In this document: piece by piece, positions 24,068 to 31,821 of the stretch
How the letters are laid out: every line of letters starts with the position of its first letter
How positions within the stretch are numbered: the stretch's first letter is position 1
Assembly: GCA_048594375.1 (NCBI GenBank)
Contig: JBMDXK010000025.1
Coordinates: forward strand, 1 to 31,821
DNA from: JBMDXK01 sp048594375
GTDB taxonomy: Bacteria > Pseudomonadota > Alphaproteobacteria > Rhizobiales > Methylopilaceae
DNA: 31,821 nucleotides
Direction of reading: 5' to 3'
Position numbers and translations under genes: made by a program
The notes under the pieces: model-generated
Told to the model about the DNA's origin: nothing
The model's database searches: none
Seen by the model: the letters and a program-made list of their open reading frames with translations, nothing else

Positions 24068-27000
24068 CTAAAATTGCACAATTCTTGACACTCCTTTTAA
24101 AATGGAGATTGCACCAATCAATGCGGGTGAAACTTTGTATTTTCCGGGCAATTGCAGATCAACCTCGGTGTGGCTATCCAATGTGACGACCAGATGCACC
24201 GTATTTTCCCCCCCACGTTCAAGCTTTTCAGCAAAGATATCCAGCGATTCCAATGTATTGAAAATAATGGTGACCCCCCCACCTTGACGCGCTGCGGCAT
24301 CATCAAGGGATTGAACACCCTGAATACGCGCGCGCACATCATCGCCATCGACGGAAGCTTCCAGCGTTACAAGCAATGAAGCATTCACATCCAGCAAGTC
24401 ACGATTTTGCTCCAGAAGCTCGGAAAAAATGATGGCTTCATAATGCCCTGAAGCATCGGAAAGGCGTAAAATACCCATCTTGGTACCGGATTTGGTTCTT
24501 TTTTCCTGTTTTGCCAAGACAGTCGCAGCCAATCGGCCGGATGTTACCGCGCCCGAACGCACCGAAGCTGAAAATTCATTCCATTTAGGAATACGCATTT
24601 TTTCTAAGATAGGCGCATAACTGTCCAGAGGGTGGCCTGAAAGGAAAAACCCGATCACATCGCATTCGCGGCGCAATCGTTCTTCGGGCAACCAGCTTTC
24701 AACGTCGGGGATGCGCAAAGGCTGCGGGGCAGAGCTTCCGAACAATTCCGATTGCCCTTGCGCTGCCACCTGTTGTGCCATGCTGGCCATGGCAACAATG
24801 CTTTCCATGGTTGCGAAGGCATAGGCACGGTTGGGTTCAAGTGCATCGAATGCGCCCGCTTGCGCGAGGCTTTCCAGCGTGCGTTTATTGACCTGCTTGG
24901 GGTCAATCCGTTGTGCAAAATCAGTAAGGCTTGCAAAAGGCACATTGCCGCGCGCAGCAACAATCGCTTCTGCGGCTTGCGTACCCACGCCTTTTACTGC
25001 CCCAAGCGCATAGCGGATAACGCCTTCATGCACATCAAATTCAACGCCGGAACGGTTGATATTGGGCGGTTCGATTTTTATTCCCAGACGTGTGGCATCG
25101 CGGCGAAACTCGGCCAATTTGTCTGTATTGCCAATATCAAGCGTCATGGAGGCGGCAAGGAACTCAACCGGCGCATTGGCTTTGAGATAGGCCGTTTGAT
25201 ACGAAATAAACGCATAGGCAGCCGCGTGACTTTTGTTAAACCCATAATCGGCAAACTTGGCCAGCAAATCAAAGATGGAATTGGCCAGCGCGTCTTCTAC
25301 CCCGTTTGCCAGAGCGCCGGAAACAAACCGTTCCCGCTGCGCATCCATTTCTGCCTTGATTTTCTTACCCATGGCGCGGCGGAGCAAATCCGCTTCCCCC
25401 AACGAGTAGCCAGAAAGAACCTGCGCAATTTCCATCACTTGTTCTTGATAGATAATAACGCCGTAAGTTTCTCCCAGAATTGACTCAATACGGGGGTGCG
25501 GATATTCGGGCTCTTCCCGCCCATGTTTACGGGCGCAATAGGTGGGAATATTTGCCATAGGGCCTGGACGGTAAAGCGCCACCAGCGCAATGATATCTTC
25601 GAGTCTGTCGGGCTGCATATCCACCAGCGCCCGCCGCATCCCGCCACTTTCCACCTGAAACACGCCAACGGTTTCACCGCGCGCCATGAGTTCATAGGAA
25701 GCTTTGTCGTCCAGCGGAATGGCCGATAAATCCACATCAACGCCACGCTGTTTCAAGAGCGCAACGGCTTTTGTCAGTACTGTCAGAGTTTTAAGGCCAA
25801 GAAAATCGAACTTGACCAGCCCCGCCTGCTCTACCCATTTCATATTGTACTGGGTAACAAGCATGTCTGAACGCGGATCGCTGTAAAGCGGCACCAGCTC
25901 CACCAAAGGGCGATCGCCGATTACAATACCCGCAGCGTGGGTTGAAGCATGGCGGTAAAGCCCTTCCAGCTTGAGCGCGATATCAAGCATCCGGCGCACA
26001 ACCTCTTCCGACTCCCGCGCCTCCTTGAGCTTTGGCTCTTCCTGAACAGCCCGTTCTAATGTTACGGGATTTGCGGGATTTTGTGGCACGAGTTTGCACA
26101 GTCTGTCCACTTGCCCATAAGGCATTTCCAGAACGCGCCCCACATCGCGCATTACCCCCCGGGCTTGCAAGCTACCAAAAGTGATGATTTGGGCGACTTT
26201 ATCCTCGCCGTATTTTTCCCGCACATAGCGGATAACTTCTTCGCGTCTGTCCTGACAGAAATCAATATCGAAATCGGGCATGGAAACGCGTTCAGGATTA
26301 AGAAAACGCTCAAACAGCAAGCTGAACCGCAGCGGATCAAGATCGGTAATGGTCAATGCCCACGCCACCAGCGAACCGGCACCGGAACCACGACCCGGCC
26401 CTACGGGAATGGACTGCTGTTTTGCCCATTTGATAAAATCAGCAACAATCAAAAAGTAACCGGGAAATTTCATCCGGTTAATGATGCCAAGTTCAAAATC
26501 AAGTCGCGTGGAATAATCGTCTTGCTTAAGCCCTTCCGCGCAGCCATGCACCTTCAACCGCTCACGCAAACCTTCTTCCGCCTGCCGCCGCAACTCTTCG
26601 GCTTCACGGTTTTCAGCCGCACTGACATCGCCACCGGCATCGCCGGTAAAGCGTGGCAAAATGGGCTTGCGGGTTTTAGGACGGTAATGGCATCTCTGTG
26701 CTATTTCAATTGTATTTTCAAGAGCTTCCGGCAAATCTTTAAAAAGAGACATCATCTCTTGACGGGTTTTGAAACGATGCTCCGGTGTGAGCTGGCGCCG
26801 CTCTTCAATAGAAACAAAGGTGCTTTCAGCCATGGCAAGAAGCGCATCATGAGCTTCATAATCACTTACATCAGCAAAATAGCATTCGTTGGTTGCCACA
26901 ATAGGCACATCGTGCTTGTAGGCCAAGTCAAGCAAGGCTGCCTCTGTAGTGTTTTGAAATGCTGCACCATGGCGTTGTAATTCCACATAAAAACAATCAC

Positions 27001-27520
27001 CGAAAAAGTCCTTGAGAATTTGAAAGCGCTTTGAAGCAAGTTCACTTCGCCCTTCAATGATAAGCGCATCCAAAGGTCCACGCACCCCACCGGAAAGCGC
27101 AATTAAACCTTCCGCGTGTTTTTTGAGAAATTCCTGCGGCACATAAGCGCCAGTATCATGGGCTGCCCGATGATACACTTCGCTGGAAAGCGCCATCAAA
27201 TTATTGAAGCCTTGCTCCGTTGCAGCCAGCAAGACGAGGCGCGGATGCTGCACCGTTTGGTGGCGCACGCCACCCACCGTATCAAGATCTTCAAAATCCA
27301 CAGGAATAACGCTGCCAACAATTGGCTGTATTCCAGCGCCGCTGAACTTTTCAGAAAATTCCAGCGCACCGAACAGATTGAGGCTATCGGTGAGCGCCAG
27401 TGCGGGCATATTATCCGCCAGAGCCAGCTTGGAAAGCTTTGCGATCGGCAGCGCCCCTTCCAGCAGGGAAAATGCGGAATGCACATGCAAATGAACAAAA
27501 CCAGCATCTTCCAAAGCCAT
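24068..27520 (-). CDS. dnaE: DNA polymerase III alpha subunit
   Basis: Replicative polymerase catalytic subunit. 1150 residues. The N-terminal PHP domain begins HLHVHSAFSLLEGA at 10-23. The C-family polymerase core has GPGRGSGAGS at 374-383 and PDFDIDF at 415-421 with two of the catalytic aspartates, followed by GLYRHASTHAAGIVIG, GVFQVESGGMRRAL, YRPGPMANIPTY and GYNKSHAA-type finger motifs (DYGFNKSHAAAYAFISYQTAYLK). An HhH segment (FASLTDFAQRIDPKQVNKRT) and a C-terminal OB fold (SGAVTSGRLAATVLAKQEKR) complete it. This is DnaE1 rather than the error-prone ImuC type by length and context. The start at 27520 has aaggtgg; an earlier in-frame ATG at 27562 is possible. A small ORF and an operator-like site lie upstream. 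Confidence 0.97.
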   Translation of the reverse strand: MALEDAGFVHLHVHSAFSLLEGALPIAKLSKLALADNMPALALTDSLNLFGALEFSEKFSGAGIQPIVGSVIPVDFEDLDTVGGVRHQTVQHPRLVLLAATEQGFNNLMALSSEVYHRAAHDTGAYVPQEFLKKHAEGLIALSGGVRGPLDALIIEGRSELASKRFQILKDFFGDCFYVELQRHGAAFQNTTEAALLDLAYKHDVPIVATNECYFADVSDYEAHDALLAMAESTFVSIEERRQLTPEHRFKTRQEMMSLFKDLPEALENTIEIAQRCHYRPKTRKPILPRFTGDAGGDVSAAENREAEELRRQAEEGLRERLKVHGCAEGLKQDDYSTRLDFELGIINRMKFPGYFLIVADFIKWAKQQSIPVGPGRGSGAGSLVAWALTITDLDPLRFSLLFERFLNPERVSMPDFDIDFCQDRREEVIRYVREKYGEDKVAQIITFGSLQARGVMRDVGRVLEMPYGQVDRLCKLVPQNPANPVTLERAVQEEPKLKEARESEEVVRRMLDIALKLEGLYRHASTHAAGIVIGDRPLVELVPLYSDPRSDMLVTQYNMKWVEQAGLVKFDFLGLKTLTVLTKAVALLKQRGVDVDLSAIPLDDKASYELMARGETVGVFQVESGGMRRALVDMQPDRLEDIIALVALYRPGPMANIPTYCARKHGREEPEYPHPRIESILGETYGVIIYQEQVMEIAQVLSGYSLGEADLLRRAMGKKIKAEMDAQRERFVSGALANGVEDALANSIFDLLAKFADYGFNKSHAAAYAFISYQTAYLKANAPVEFLAASMTLDIGNTDKLAEFRRDATRLGIKIEPPNINRSGVEFDVHEGVIRYALGAVKGVGTQAAEAIVAARGNVPFASLTDFAQRIDPKQVNKRTLESLAQAGAFDALEPNRAYAFATMESIVAMASMAQQVAAQGQSELFGSSAPQPLRIPDVESWLPEERLRRECDVIGFFLSGHPLDSYAPILEKMRIPKWNEFSASVRSGAVTSGRLAATVLAKQEKRTKSGTKMGILRLSDASGHYEAIIFSELLEQNRDLLDVNASLLVTLEASVDGDDVRARIQGVQSLDDAAARQGGGVTIIFNTLESLDIFAEKLERGGENTVHLVVTLDSHTEVDLQLPGKYKVSPALIGAISILKGVSRIVQF

Positions 27521-27575
27521 AACATTCCACCTTATCTTCACCATACGCCTAACAAAAGGCATGGAATTTTTTAAA

Positions 27576-27686
27576 TCAGATCCGATGCAGCGCGTCTGCC
27601 CACACCAGCACCATTGCTATAAAGACTGACAATGCCGAGAATTCAACCAATCCCACGAAAAAAGATTTGAGCGCTGAAACAACCAT
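27576..27686 (-). CDS. Predicted 36-residue single-span membrane peptide
   Basis: Not a gene I recognise. ATG at 27686 to TGA at 27576 encodes MVVSALKSFFVGLVEFSALS followed by VFIAMVLVWADALHRI: a basic-hydrophobic N-terminus and a hydrophobic stretch from about residue 9 to 29. Size and composition resemble small bacterial membrane peptides. A weak ribosome binding site (agtaggt, 7 bases before ATG) is present, and a strong TTGACA promoter with a palindrome lies just upstream. It stops 55 bases before the dnaE start, so it may be a leader peptide or an independent small protein co-transcribed with dnaE. It could also be a chance frame: at 37 codons, length alone is not evidence. Confidence 0.45.
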   Translation of the reverse strand: MVVSALKSFFVGLVEFSALSVFIAMVLVWADALHRI

Positions 27687-27703
27687 ACGACTACCTACTC
27701 TTT

Positions 27704-27752
27704 ATGTTCCCACATAATTCAATATATGTTCTATAAAATAGGAACATGTCAA
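27704..27752 (-). promoter_or_regulatory. Promoter with overlapping palindromic operator ahead of the small ORF and dnaE
   Basis: The minus strand has a consensus TTGACA (complement of 27747-27752) and, 18 bases on, CATATA as a possible -10. ATGTTC (27726-27731) and its inverted partner GAACAT (27742-27747) are separated by 10 bases and fill the spacer between the two boxes. A third half-site ATGTTCC lies at 27704-27710, exactly 22 bases (about two helical turns) from the second. The arrangement suggests a repressor-controlled promoter. Confidence 0.5.
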
Positions 27753-27771
27753 GTACGAATATTTTATACTC

Positions 27772-28269
27772 TCAAGAATTTTTTCGTAATTTCTGATACT
27801 TTTTTAAAACCATATCGCGTTTGAGTTTTGAAAGTTTTTGCAAGAAAAACATGCCGTTCATCTGATCGATTTCATGTTGAACGCACCGCGCAACAAACCC
27901 CTCAAACTGCAATTGCCGTGGCTGGCCTTTAAAATCATCGAACTGCACATCCACCCATTGATGTCGGACGATATCCACTTCGATTCCTTCCAGCGACACA
28001 GATGCCTCCGCACCGTTTTCCATTTCTGCGGCGTGCGCTGTAACGCGTGGATTATACATCAGCAAATATTCTGGCCGAGACGCTTTGGGAGCCACATTCA
28101 CCACAATAACCGCAACCACCTCGCCGATATGCGCGGCAGCCAAACCATAAGCTTTCGAAGCTTTAGCCGCTTCCAGAAGCCGCGTCCCCACGTCCTGCAC
28201 AGCGAGATCGTTCACATAGGCAGGAGGCGCTTTTTCATGCAAGCGTGGATCGGGGTAGGCAATAAACAT
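27772..28269 (-). CDS. Peptide deformylase-like protein, probably catalytically inactive
   Basis: Homologue of peptide deformylase (165 residues), the metalloenzyme that removes formyl groups from nascent proteins. The three family motifs are recognisable but altered. Motif 1 (GxGLAAxQ) is YGLAAAHIG at 41-49 with the glutamine replaced by histidine. Motif 2 (EGCLS) is EASVS at 88-92, so the metal-ligand cysteine is serine (codon at 28000-28002). Motif 3 (HExDH) is HEIDQ at 132-136: the first histidine and the catalytic glutamate remain but the second histidine is glutamine (codon at 27862-27864). Two of three metal ligands are therefore missing. Fold and length are preserved and the frame is intact. 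ATG at 28269 overlaps the lolD stop (TGATG). The function is unknown; a ribosome-binding or regulatory role would be speculation. Confidence 0.85.
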   Translation of the reverse strand: MFIAYPDPRLHEKAPPAYVNDLAVQDVGTRLLEAAKASKAYGLAAAHIGEVVAVIVVNVAPKASRPEYLLMYNPRVTAHAAEMENGAEASVSLEGIEVDIVRHQWVDVQFDDFKGQPRQLQFEGFVARCVQHEIDQMNGMFFLQKLSKLKRDMVLKKYQKLRKNS

Positions 28270-28964
28270 CAGGGTGCAAAATCTATGATATGGCCGTCCT
28301 GCAGGGTGATGCAACGGTCCATACGGCGAGCAAGTTCAAGATTATGGGTAGCCACCAAGGCGGAAAGTCGGGTCACTTTTACCAGATGGGACAGGCTGTC
28401 AAACACCCGGTCGGCGGTAACAGGATCAAGATTTCCGGTTGGCTCGTCAGCCAGAAGAATGCGCGGCACATTTGCCACCGCGCGGGCAATGGCCACGCGC
28501 TGCTGTTCGCCGCCGGAAAGCTCGCCCGGCCTGTTGTTAAGCCGCTCTCCCAAACCGAGCCACGCCAGCAATTGCTGTGCGCGCTCATGTGCTTCAGGAT
28601 GAGGAAGACCACGCATCAGTTGTGGCATGGCCACGTTTTCCAGCGCTGTAAATTCGGGCAGCAGATGGTGAAATTGATAGACAAAGCCGATATCGGTGCG
28701 GCGCATACGGGTTCGTTCGTCATCGTTAAGCATGGAAGTGGCTTGCTCACCAATGTAAACTTCGCCCTGCTCTGCCCGATCCAGCAAGCCGGCAATATGC
28801 AAGAGCGTTGATTTTCCTGTGCCGGAAGGCGCAACCAGCGCCACCATTTCTCCAGGATAGAGCGTAAAATTGACACCGCGCAAGATATCAAGTCGCTGCT
28901 CACCTGCGCCGTAGCCATAAGCGATCTGTTCAAGCCGCAAAGCTGATTGTTCAGGATTATTCAT
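28269..28964 (-). CDS. lolD: Lipoprotein-releasing ABC transporter ATP-binding protein LolD
   Basis: ATPase of the Lol system, which extracts outer-membrane lipoproteins from the inner membrane. 231 residues. Walker A APSGTGKST at 45-53, Q-loop YQFHHLLPEFTALENV (the LolD-type sequence), signature LSGGEQQRVAIARA, Walker B ILLADEPTGNLD and H-loop ATHN are all intact. The first glycine of Walker A is alanine, which is compatible with function since the GxxGxGKS/T core glycines that contact phosphate remain. The start overlaps the lolC stop by eight bases and the stop overlaps the deformylase-like gene by one, so the three form a coupled unit. Confidence 0.97.
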   Translation of the reverse strand: MNNPEQSALRLEQIAYGYGAGEQRLDILRGVNFTLYPGEMVALVAPSGTGKSTLLHIAGLLDRAEQGEVYIGEQATSMLNDDERTRMRRTDIGFVYQFHHLLPEFTALENVAMPQLMRGLPHPEAHERAQQLLAWLGLGERLNNRPGELSGGEQQRVAIARAVANVPRILLADEPTGNLDPVTADRVFDSLSHLVKVTRLSALVATHNLELARRMDRCITLQDGHIIDFAP

Positions 28965-30267
28965 AGCGCAGCGCTTTCACAGGATCCAGCCGCGCAGCGC
29001 GCCATGCGGGATAAAGGGTTGCCAACAGCGAGAGCGCCAGAGCCATCACCAGCACCGAAAGGGTTTCACCCACATTCATATCTGCGGGCAAACGGCTGAG
29101 GAAGTAAAGCTCTGGCGAGAAAAGTTCGGTGCGGGTAAGCCACGAAACAAAAGCGCGGATGCTTTCCACATTCAGGCATACAATCACGCCCAGCAAAAAG
29201 CCTACCAGCGTTCCCACAAAGCCAATGGATGCACCAGTAATCAGAAAGATGCGCATAACAGCACCCTGCGTTGCGCCCATAGTGCGCAAGATGGCAATAT
29301 CTGATCCTTTATCTTTCACCAGCATGATGAGGCCGGAAATAATATTGAGCGCTGCCACAAGCACAATCAGCGTCAGGATCATGAACATCACATTGCGTTC
29401 AACTTCCAGTGCGGAAAAGAACGTGGTATTGCGCTGCCGCCAGTCTTGCAGGAAAATTGTGCGCCCTGCGGCAGCCTCGATCAAGGGGCGAATTTTCACC
29501 ACATCGTCAGGATTATCCAGATAGACATCAACCGCCGTTACATCTTCTGCGCGGTTGAAATAGGCTTGTGCTTCCTGTAGCGGCATATAAAGGAATACGC
29601 TGTCATATTCGGACATGCCCACTTCAAAGACGGCTTTTACGGGATACCCTTTAATGCGCGGCGTTGTACCCATAGGCGTCACAGCACCGCGCGGCGAAAC
29701 CACTGTAATGGTATCCCCAACCTGAAGGCCGAGCTGATCTGCCATGCGGCGACCAATCACCACGCCTGTATTATCGTCAAAATTTTCCAAGGTTCCAGAC
29801 TGGATATTGCTGCTAATCAGCGTAAGCTTATCAAGGTCAGCCGCCCGTACACCCCGCACCAGCACACCCCCCGCATTGGAAGCGGAAGATGCAAGGGCTT
29901 GACCTTCCACCACGGGCAAAACCTGCCGCACACCGCGCACAGCGGCAATACGGTCTGTTACATCGGCATAGTCGGTGAACGGGCTGTCCATGGCCTGCAC
30001 AATCACATGGCCGTTTACACCAAGAATTTTATCCATCAGTTCTTGCCGGAAACCGTTCATCACTGCCATAACAATGATAAGCGTTGCCACACCGAGGGCA
30101 ATCCCTAAAAATGAAAAGCCCGCAATGACGGAAATAGCACTTTCACGGCGCCGCGAACGCAAATAGCGTCCTGCAATCATCCATTCAAACCGCGCAAACG
30201 GGCGGGTGCCGTCACTCCCTGCGGAGAAATCAAAATAATGCCGGATACTTTGTACAAATCGGGACAT
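28957..30267 (-). CDS. lolC: Lipoprotein-releasing ABC transporter permease (LolC/LolE family)
   Basis: Inner-membrane permease partner of LolD. 436 residues. FARFEWMIAGRYLRSRRRES at the N-terminus leads into the first helix (SVIAGFSFLGIALGVATLII), with VMNGFRQELMDKILGVNGHV directly after it. A large periplasmic domain follows, then three C-terminal helices of the FtsX-like domain with LVKDKGSDIAILRTMGATQG. It ends ARLDPVKALRYE, the usual C-terminal signature. Only one permease gene is present, as is usual in alphaproteobacteria, so it presumably works as a homodimer. The start at 30267 has an agga Shine-Dalgarno; the frame is open 23 codons upstream without support. proS ends 86 bases upstream. 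Confidence 0.95.
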   Translation of the reverse strand: MSRFVQSIRHYFDFSAGSDGTRPFARFEWMIAGRYLRSRRRESAISVIAGFSFLGIALGVATLIIVMAVMNGFRQELMDKILGVNGHVIVQAMDSPFTDYADVTDRIAAVRGVRQVLPVVEGQALASSASNAGGVLVRGVRAADLDKLTLISSNIQSGTLENFDDNTGVVIGRRMADQLGLQVGDTITVVSPRGAVTPMGTTPRIKGYPVKAVFEVGMSEYDSVFLYMPLQEAQAYFNRAEDVTAVDVYLDNPDDVVKIRPLIEAAAGRTIFLQDWRQRNTTFFSALEVERNVMFMILTLIVLVAALNIISGLIMLVKDKGSDIAILRTMGATQGAVMRIFLITGASIGFVGTLVGFLLGVIVCLNVESIRAFVSWLTRTELFSPELYFLSRLPADMNVGETLSVLVMALALSLLATLYPAWRAARLDPVKALRYE

Positions 30268-30353
30268 TGTATTCCTGATGCTGGTGTTGAACTGCTGTTT
30301 TTTGAAACAACAGAAGAGAGTGCGTTGCTGCATCACTACAGCATTGTTTTTGT

Positions 30354-31682
30354 TTAAGCTGTCTGTGTAAGGCGTGCAAGCGCACTTTCAGGGGACATAC
30401 TATGCTTTTCCCCCGTAGCGCGGTTTTTCAATTCAACAGTATTGTCCGCCAAACCTTTGGGTCCCACAATCAATTGCCACGGCAAACCAATCAGATCCAT
30501 GGTGGCAAATTTTCCGCCAGGCCGTTCGTTAGTATCATCATACAGCACATCAACACCGGCGGCGCCAAGCTTGGCATAAAAATCATTGCAAACGGCATCG
30601 GTTGCAGCATCACCCGCTTTAAGATTAATCAACCCTACCTTGAAAGGTGCAATGCTTTCGGGCCAGATAATCCCGGCATCATCGTGGCTGGCTTCAATGA
30701 TTGCGGCCACCAGACGCGAAGGGCCAATGCCATAAGAGCCCATATGCACCGGCGTTTCTTTCCCGTCAGGGCCTGTAACGGTTGCTTTCATGGGTTCGGA
30801 ATATTTGGTACCGAAGTAGAAAATATGCCCCACTTCAATGCCGCGGGCGGAAAGCTGGCTTTCGGGATTTACTTTGGCAAATTCTGCGGCATCGTGCATT
30901 TCTTCTGTGGCAGCATAAAGGCTTGTCCATGTATCAACGGCGGTTTGCAGAGCATTGGGGTCGTCAAAATCAATGTCGGCAGCCGGCGTGTCAAAGCCAA
31001 GATAATCCTTGTGGCAGAACACTTCGCTTTCACCCGTTGAGGCCAGAATGATAAATTCATGGCTGAGCTTACCGCCAATCGGGCCTGTATCGGCAACCAT
31101 GGGAACGGCTTTCAGCCCCATACGCGCAAACGTACGCAGGTAAGCCACAAACATGCGGTTATAGGCGTGACGGGCGTCTTCGGCGGTCAGATCAAAGGAA
31201 TAAGCATCCTTCATCAGAAATTCGCGGCTGCGCATCACGCCAAAGCGTGGACGCACTTCATCGCGGAATTTCCACTGGAGATGATAAAGATTGAGCGGCA
31301 AACTGCGGTAAGAGCGCACATAGCCGCGGAAAATTTCGGTAATCATTTCCTCGTTGGTGGGGCCAAACAGCATGTCACGGTCATGCCGGTCACGGATGCG
31401 CAGCATTTCCTTGCCATAATCATCATAGCGGCCGGACTCGCGCCACAGTTCCGCAGGCTGAATTGTAGGCATCAAGAGTTCTTGCGCCCCTGCCCTGTTT
31501 TGCTCTTCACGGATAATGCCGCACACTTTTTGCAGCACCTTATGCCCCAGCGGCAACCACGCATAAATTCCTGCTGTTTCCTGCCGGATCATCCCTGCGC
31601 GCAGCATCAGACGATGGGAAACAATTTCAGCTTCTTTAGGGGTTTCGCGTAAAATCGGCAAAAACGAACGGGACAGGCGCAT
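30354..31682 (-). CDS. proS: Prolyl-tRNA synthetase, short alphaproteobacterial type
   Basis: Class IIa aminoacyl-tRNA synthetase that charges tRNA-Pro. 442 residues. Motif 2 region LYHLQWKFRDEVRPRFGVMR and motif 3 region MGSYGIGPSRLVAAIIEA are clear, and GVDVLYDDTNERPGGKFATM belongs to the C-terminal anticodon-binding domain. The roughly 180-residue editing insertion between motifs 2 and 3 found in bacterial-type ProRS is absent, as in most alphaproteobacteria, which usually rely on a free-standing editing protein such as ProXp-ala. The start at 31682 has a ggag Shine-Dalgarno. It is the first gene of the proS-lolC-lolD-def-like series. Confidence 0.97.
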   Translation of the reverse strand: MRLSRSFLPILRETPKEAEIVSHRLMLRAGMIRQETAGIYAWLPLGHKVLQKVCGIIREEQNRAGAQELLMPTIQPAELWRESGRYDDYGKEMLRIRDRHDRDMLFGPTNEEMITEIFRGYVRSYRSLPLNLYHLQWKFRDEVRPRFGVMRSREFLMKDAYSFDLTAEDARHAYNRMFVAYLRTFARMGLKAVPMVADTGPIGGKLSHEFIILASTGESEVFCHKDYLGFDTPAADIDFDDPNALQTAVDTWTSLYAATEEMHDAAEFAKVNPESQLSARGIEVGHIFYFGTKYSEPMKATVTGPDGKETPVHMGSYGIGPSRLVAAIIEASHDDAGIIWPESIAPFKVGLINLKAGDAATDAVCNDFYAKLGAAGVDVLYDDTNERPGGKFATMDLIGLPWQLIVGPKGLADNTVELKNRATGEKHSMSPESALARLTQTA

Positions 31683-31707
31683 GGCTACTCCAGCGGCATA
31701 CAGCTGA

Positions 31708-31805
31708 GTTCCAATAAAACAATCATTTTATTAGATAAAACTCTGTGATAAAACAAAGACTTATAACTTGGCTTATACAAATACATTATATGACCCAAGC
31801 TATAA
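31708..31805 (-). repeat. Family A structured intergenic repeat, copy A6
   Basis: The most complete copy, in the opposite orientation to A4, upstream of proS. In plus-strand order: terminal hairpin ccaataaaacaatcattttatt, core actctgtgataaaacaaagact, and distal palindrome ttataacttgg (31761-31771) paired with ccaagctataa (31794-31804). It continues to within 16 bases of the window end. Confidence 0.75.
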
Positions 31806-31821
31806 ACAAAAACGTGTGGCA

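Noticed and set aside
27726..27747. Resemblance to a recombinase target such as FRT (gttcctat... core)
   Set aside because: The match is limited to a few bases of one arm; spacer and outer arm do not fit and no recombinase gene is nearby.
27704..27752. LexA (SOS) box ahead of dnaE
   Set aside because: GTTC and GAAC half-sites are present, but not as the direct GTTC-N7-GTTC repeat of alphaproteobacterial LexA, nor as the GAAC-N4-GTTC type of Gram-positive bacteria; the orientation and spacing differ.
28818..28832. Alanine in place of the first glycine of the LolD Walker A motif as a sign of inactivity
   Set aside because: The lysine, serine/threonine and remaining glycines of the loop, Walker B, signature and H-loop are all intact, and this position tolerates change in ABC ATPases.
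1..31821. tRNA, rRNA, CRISPR arrays, insertion sequences or prophage genes
   Set aside because: I looked for tRNA T-arm-like segments, regularly spaced identical repeats and transposase/integrase motifs in the translated frames and saw none.

Overview
This window is a conserved housekeeping segment of an alphaproteobacterial chromosome. The evidence is gene order. Read on the minus strand from the right end it runs proS-lolC-lolD-(def-like)-dnaE, then rpsB-tsf-pyrH-frr-uppS-cdsA-dxr-rseP-bamA-lpxD-fabZ-lpxA-lpxI, which is the classical alphaproteobacterial translation/isoprenoid/outer-membrane cluster. The short, insertion-less ProRS, the presence of LpxI rather than LpxH, and the rnr-DUF983-NUDIX-rpmG block at the left point the same way. 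I cannot name the order or genus from the sequence alone. Base composition looks intermediate in the genes and clearly AT-rich in the spacers.

Layout. Positions 74-4847 (+ strand) hold rnr, a DUF983 membrane protein, a NUDIX hydrolase, an MFS permease and rpmG, ending in a clear terminator. Positions 5061-7639 (- strand) hold tyrS and lpxB, and anmK (7686-8786, +) diverges from tyrS. Positions 8869-12158 (-) are a tight lpxD-fabZ-lpxA-lpxI operon. lpxB, normally next to lpxI, has been separated from it by tyrS/anmK. Positions 12829-21013 (-) carry bamA, rseP, dxr, cdsA, uppS, frr and pyrH. Positions 21619-23926 (-) carry tsf and rpsB, each with its own strong terminator. Positions 24068-31682 (-) carry dnaE, a tiny predicted membrane peptide, a degenerate peptide-deformylase homologue, lolD, lolC and proS.

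Functionally the genes cover lipid A synthesis (lpxA/D/I/B, fabZ), outer-membrane protein and lipoprotein delivery (bamA, rseP, lolC/D), isoprenoid and phospholipid precursors (dxr, uppS, cdsA), murein recycling (anmK), translation (rpsB, tsf, frr, tyrS, proS, rpmG, pyrH alongside) and replication/RNA decay (dnaE, rnr).

The most unusual content is between the genes. Two families of short structured repeats (called A and B here) recur in the spacers: six copies of A and three of B in 32 kb. Family A has three consecutive hairpins, with at least one compensatory base change. One A copy runs into the end of lpxI and supplies its stop codon and probably its last codons. Other points worth attention are a 36-codon hydrophobic ORF with a promoter/operator-like palindrome ahead of dnaE, a deformylase homologue that has lost two of its three metal ligands, an S2 protein with a C-terminal helix-hairpin-helix-like extension, and a calcium-loop-like motif inside the BamA barrel. 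No tRNA, rRNA, CRISPR array or transposase was seen.
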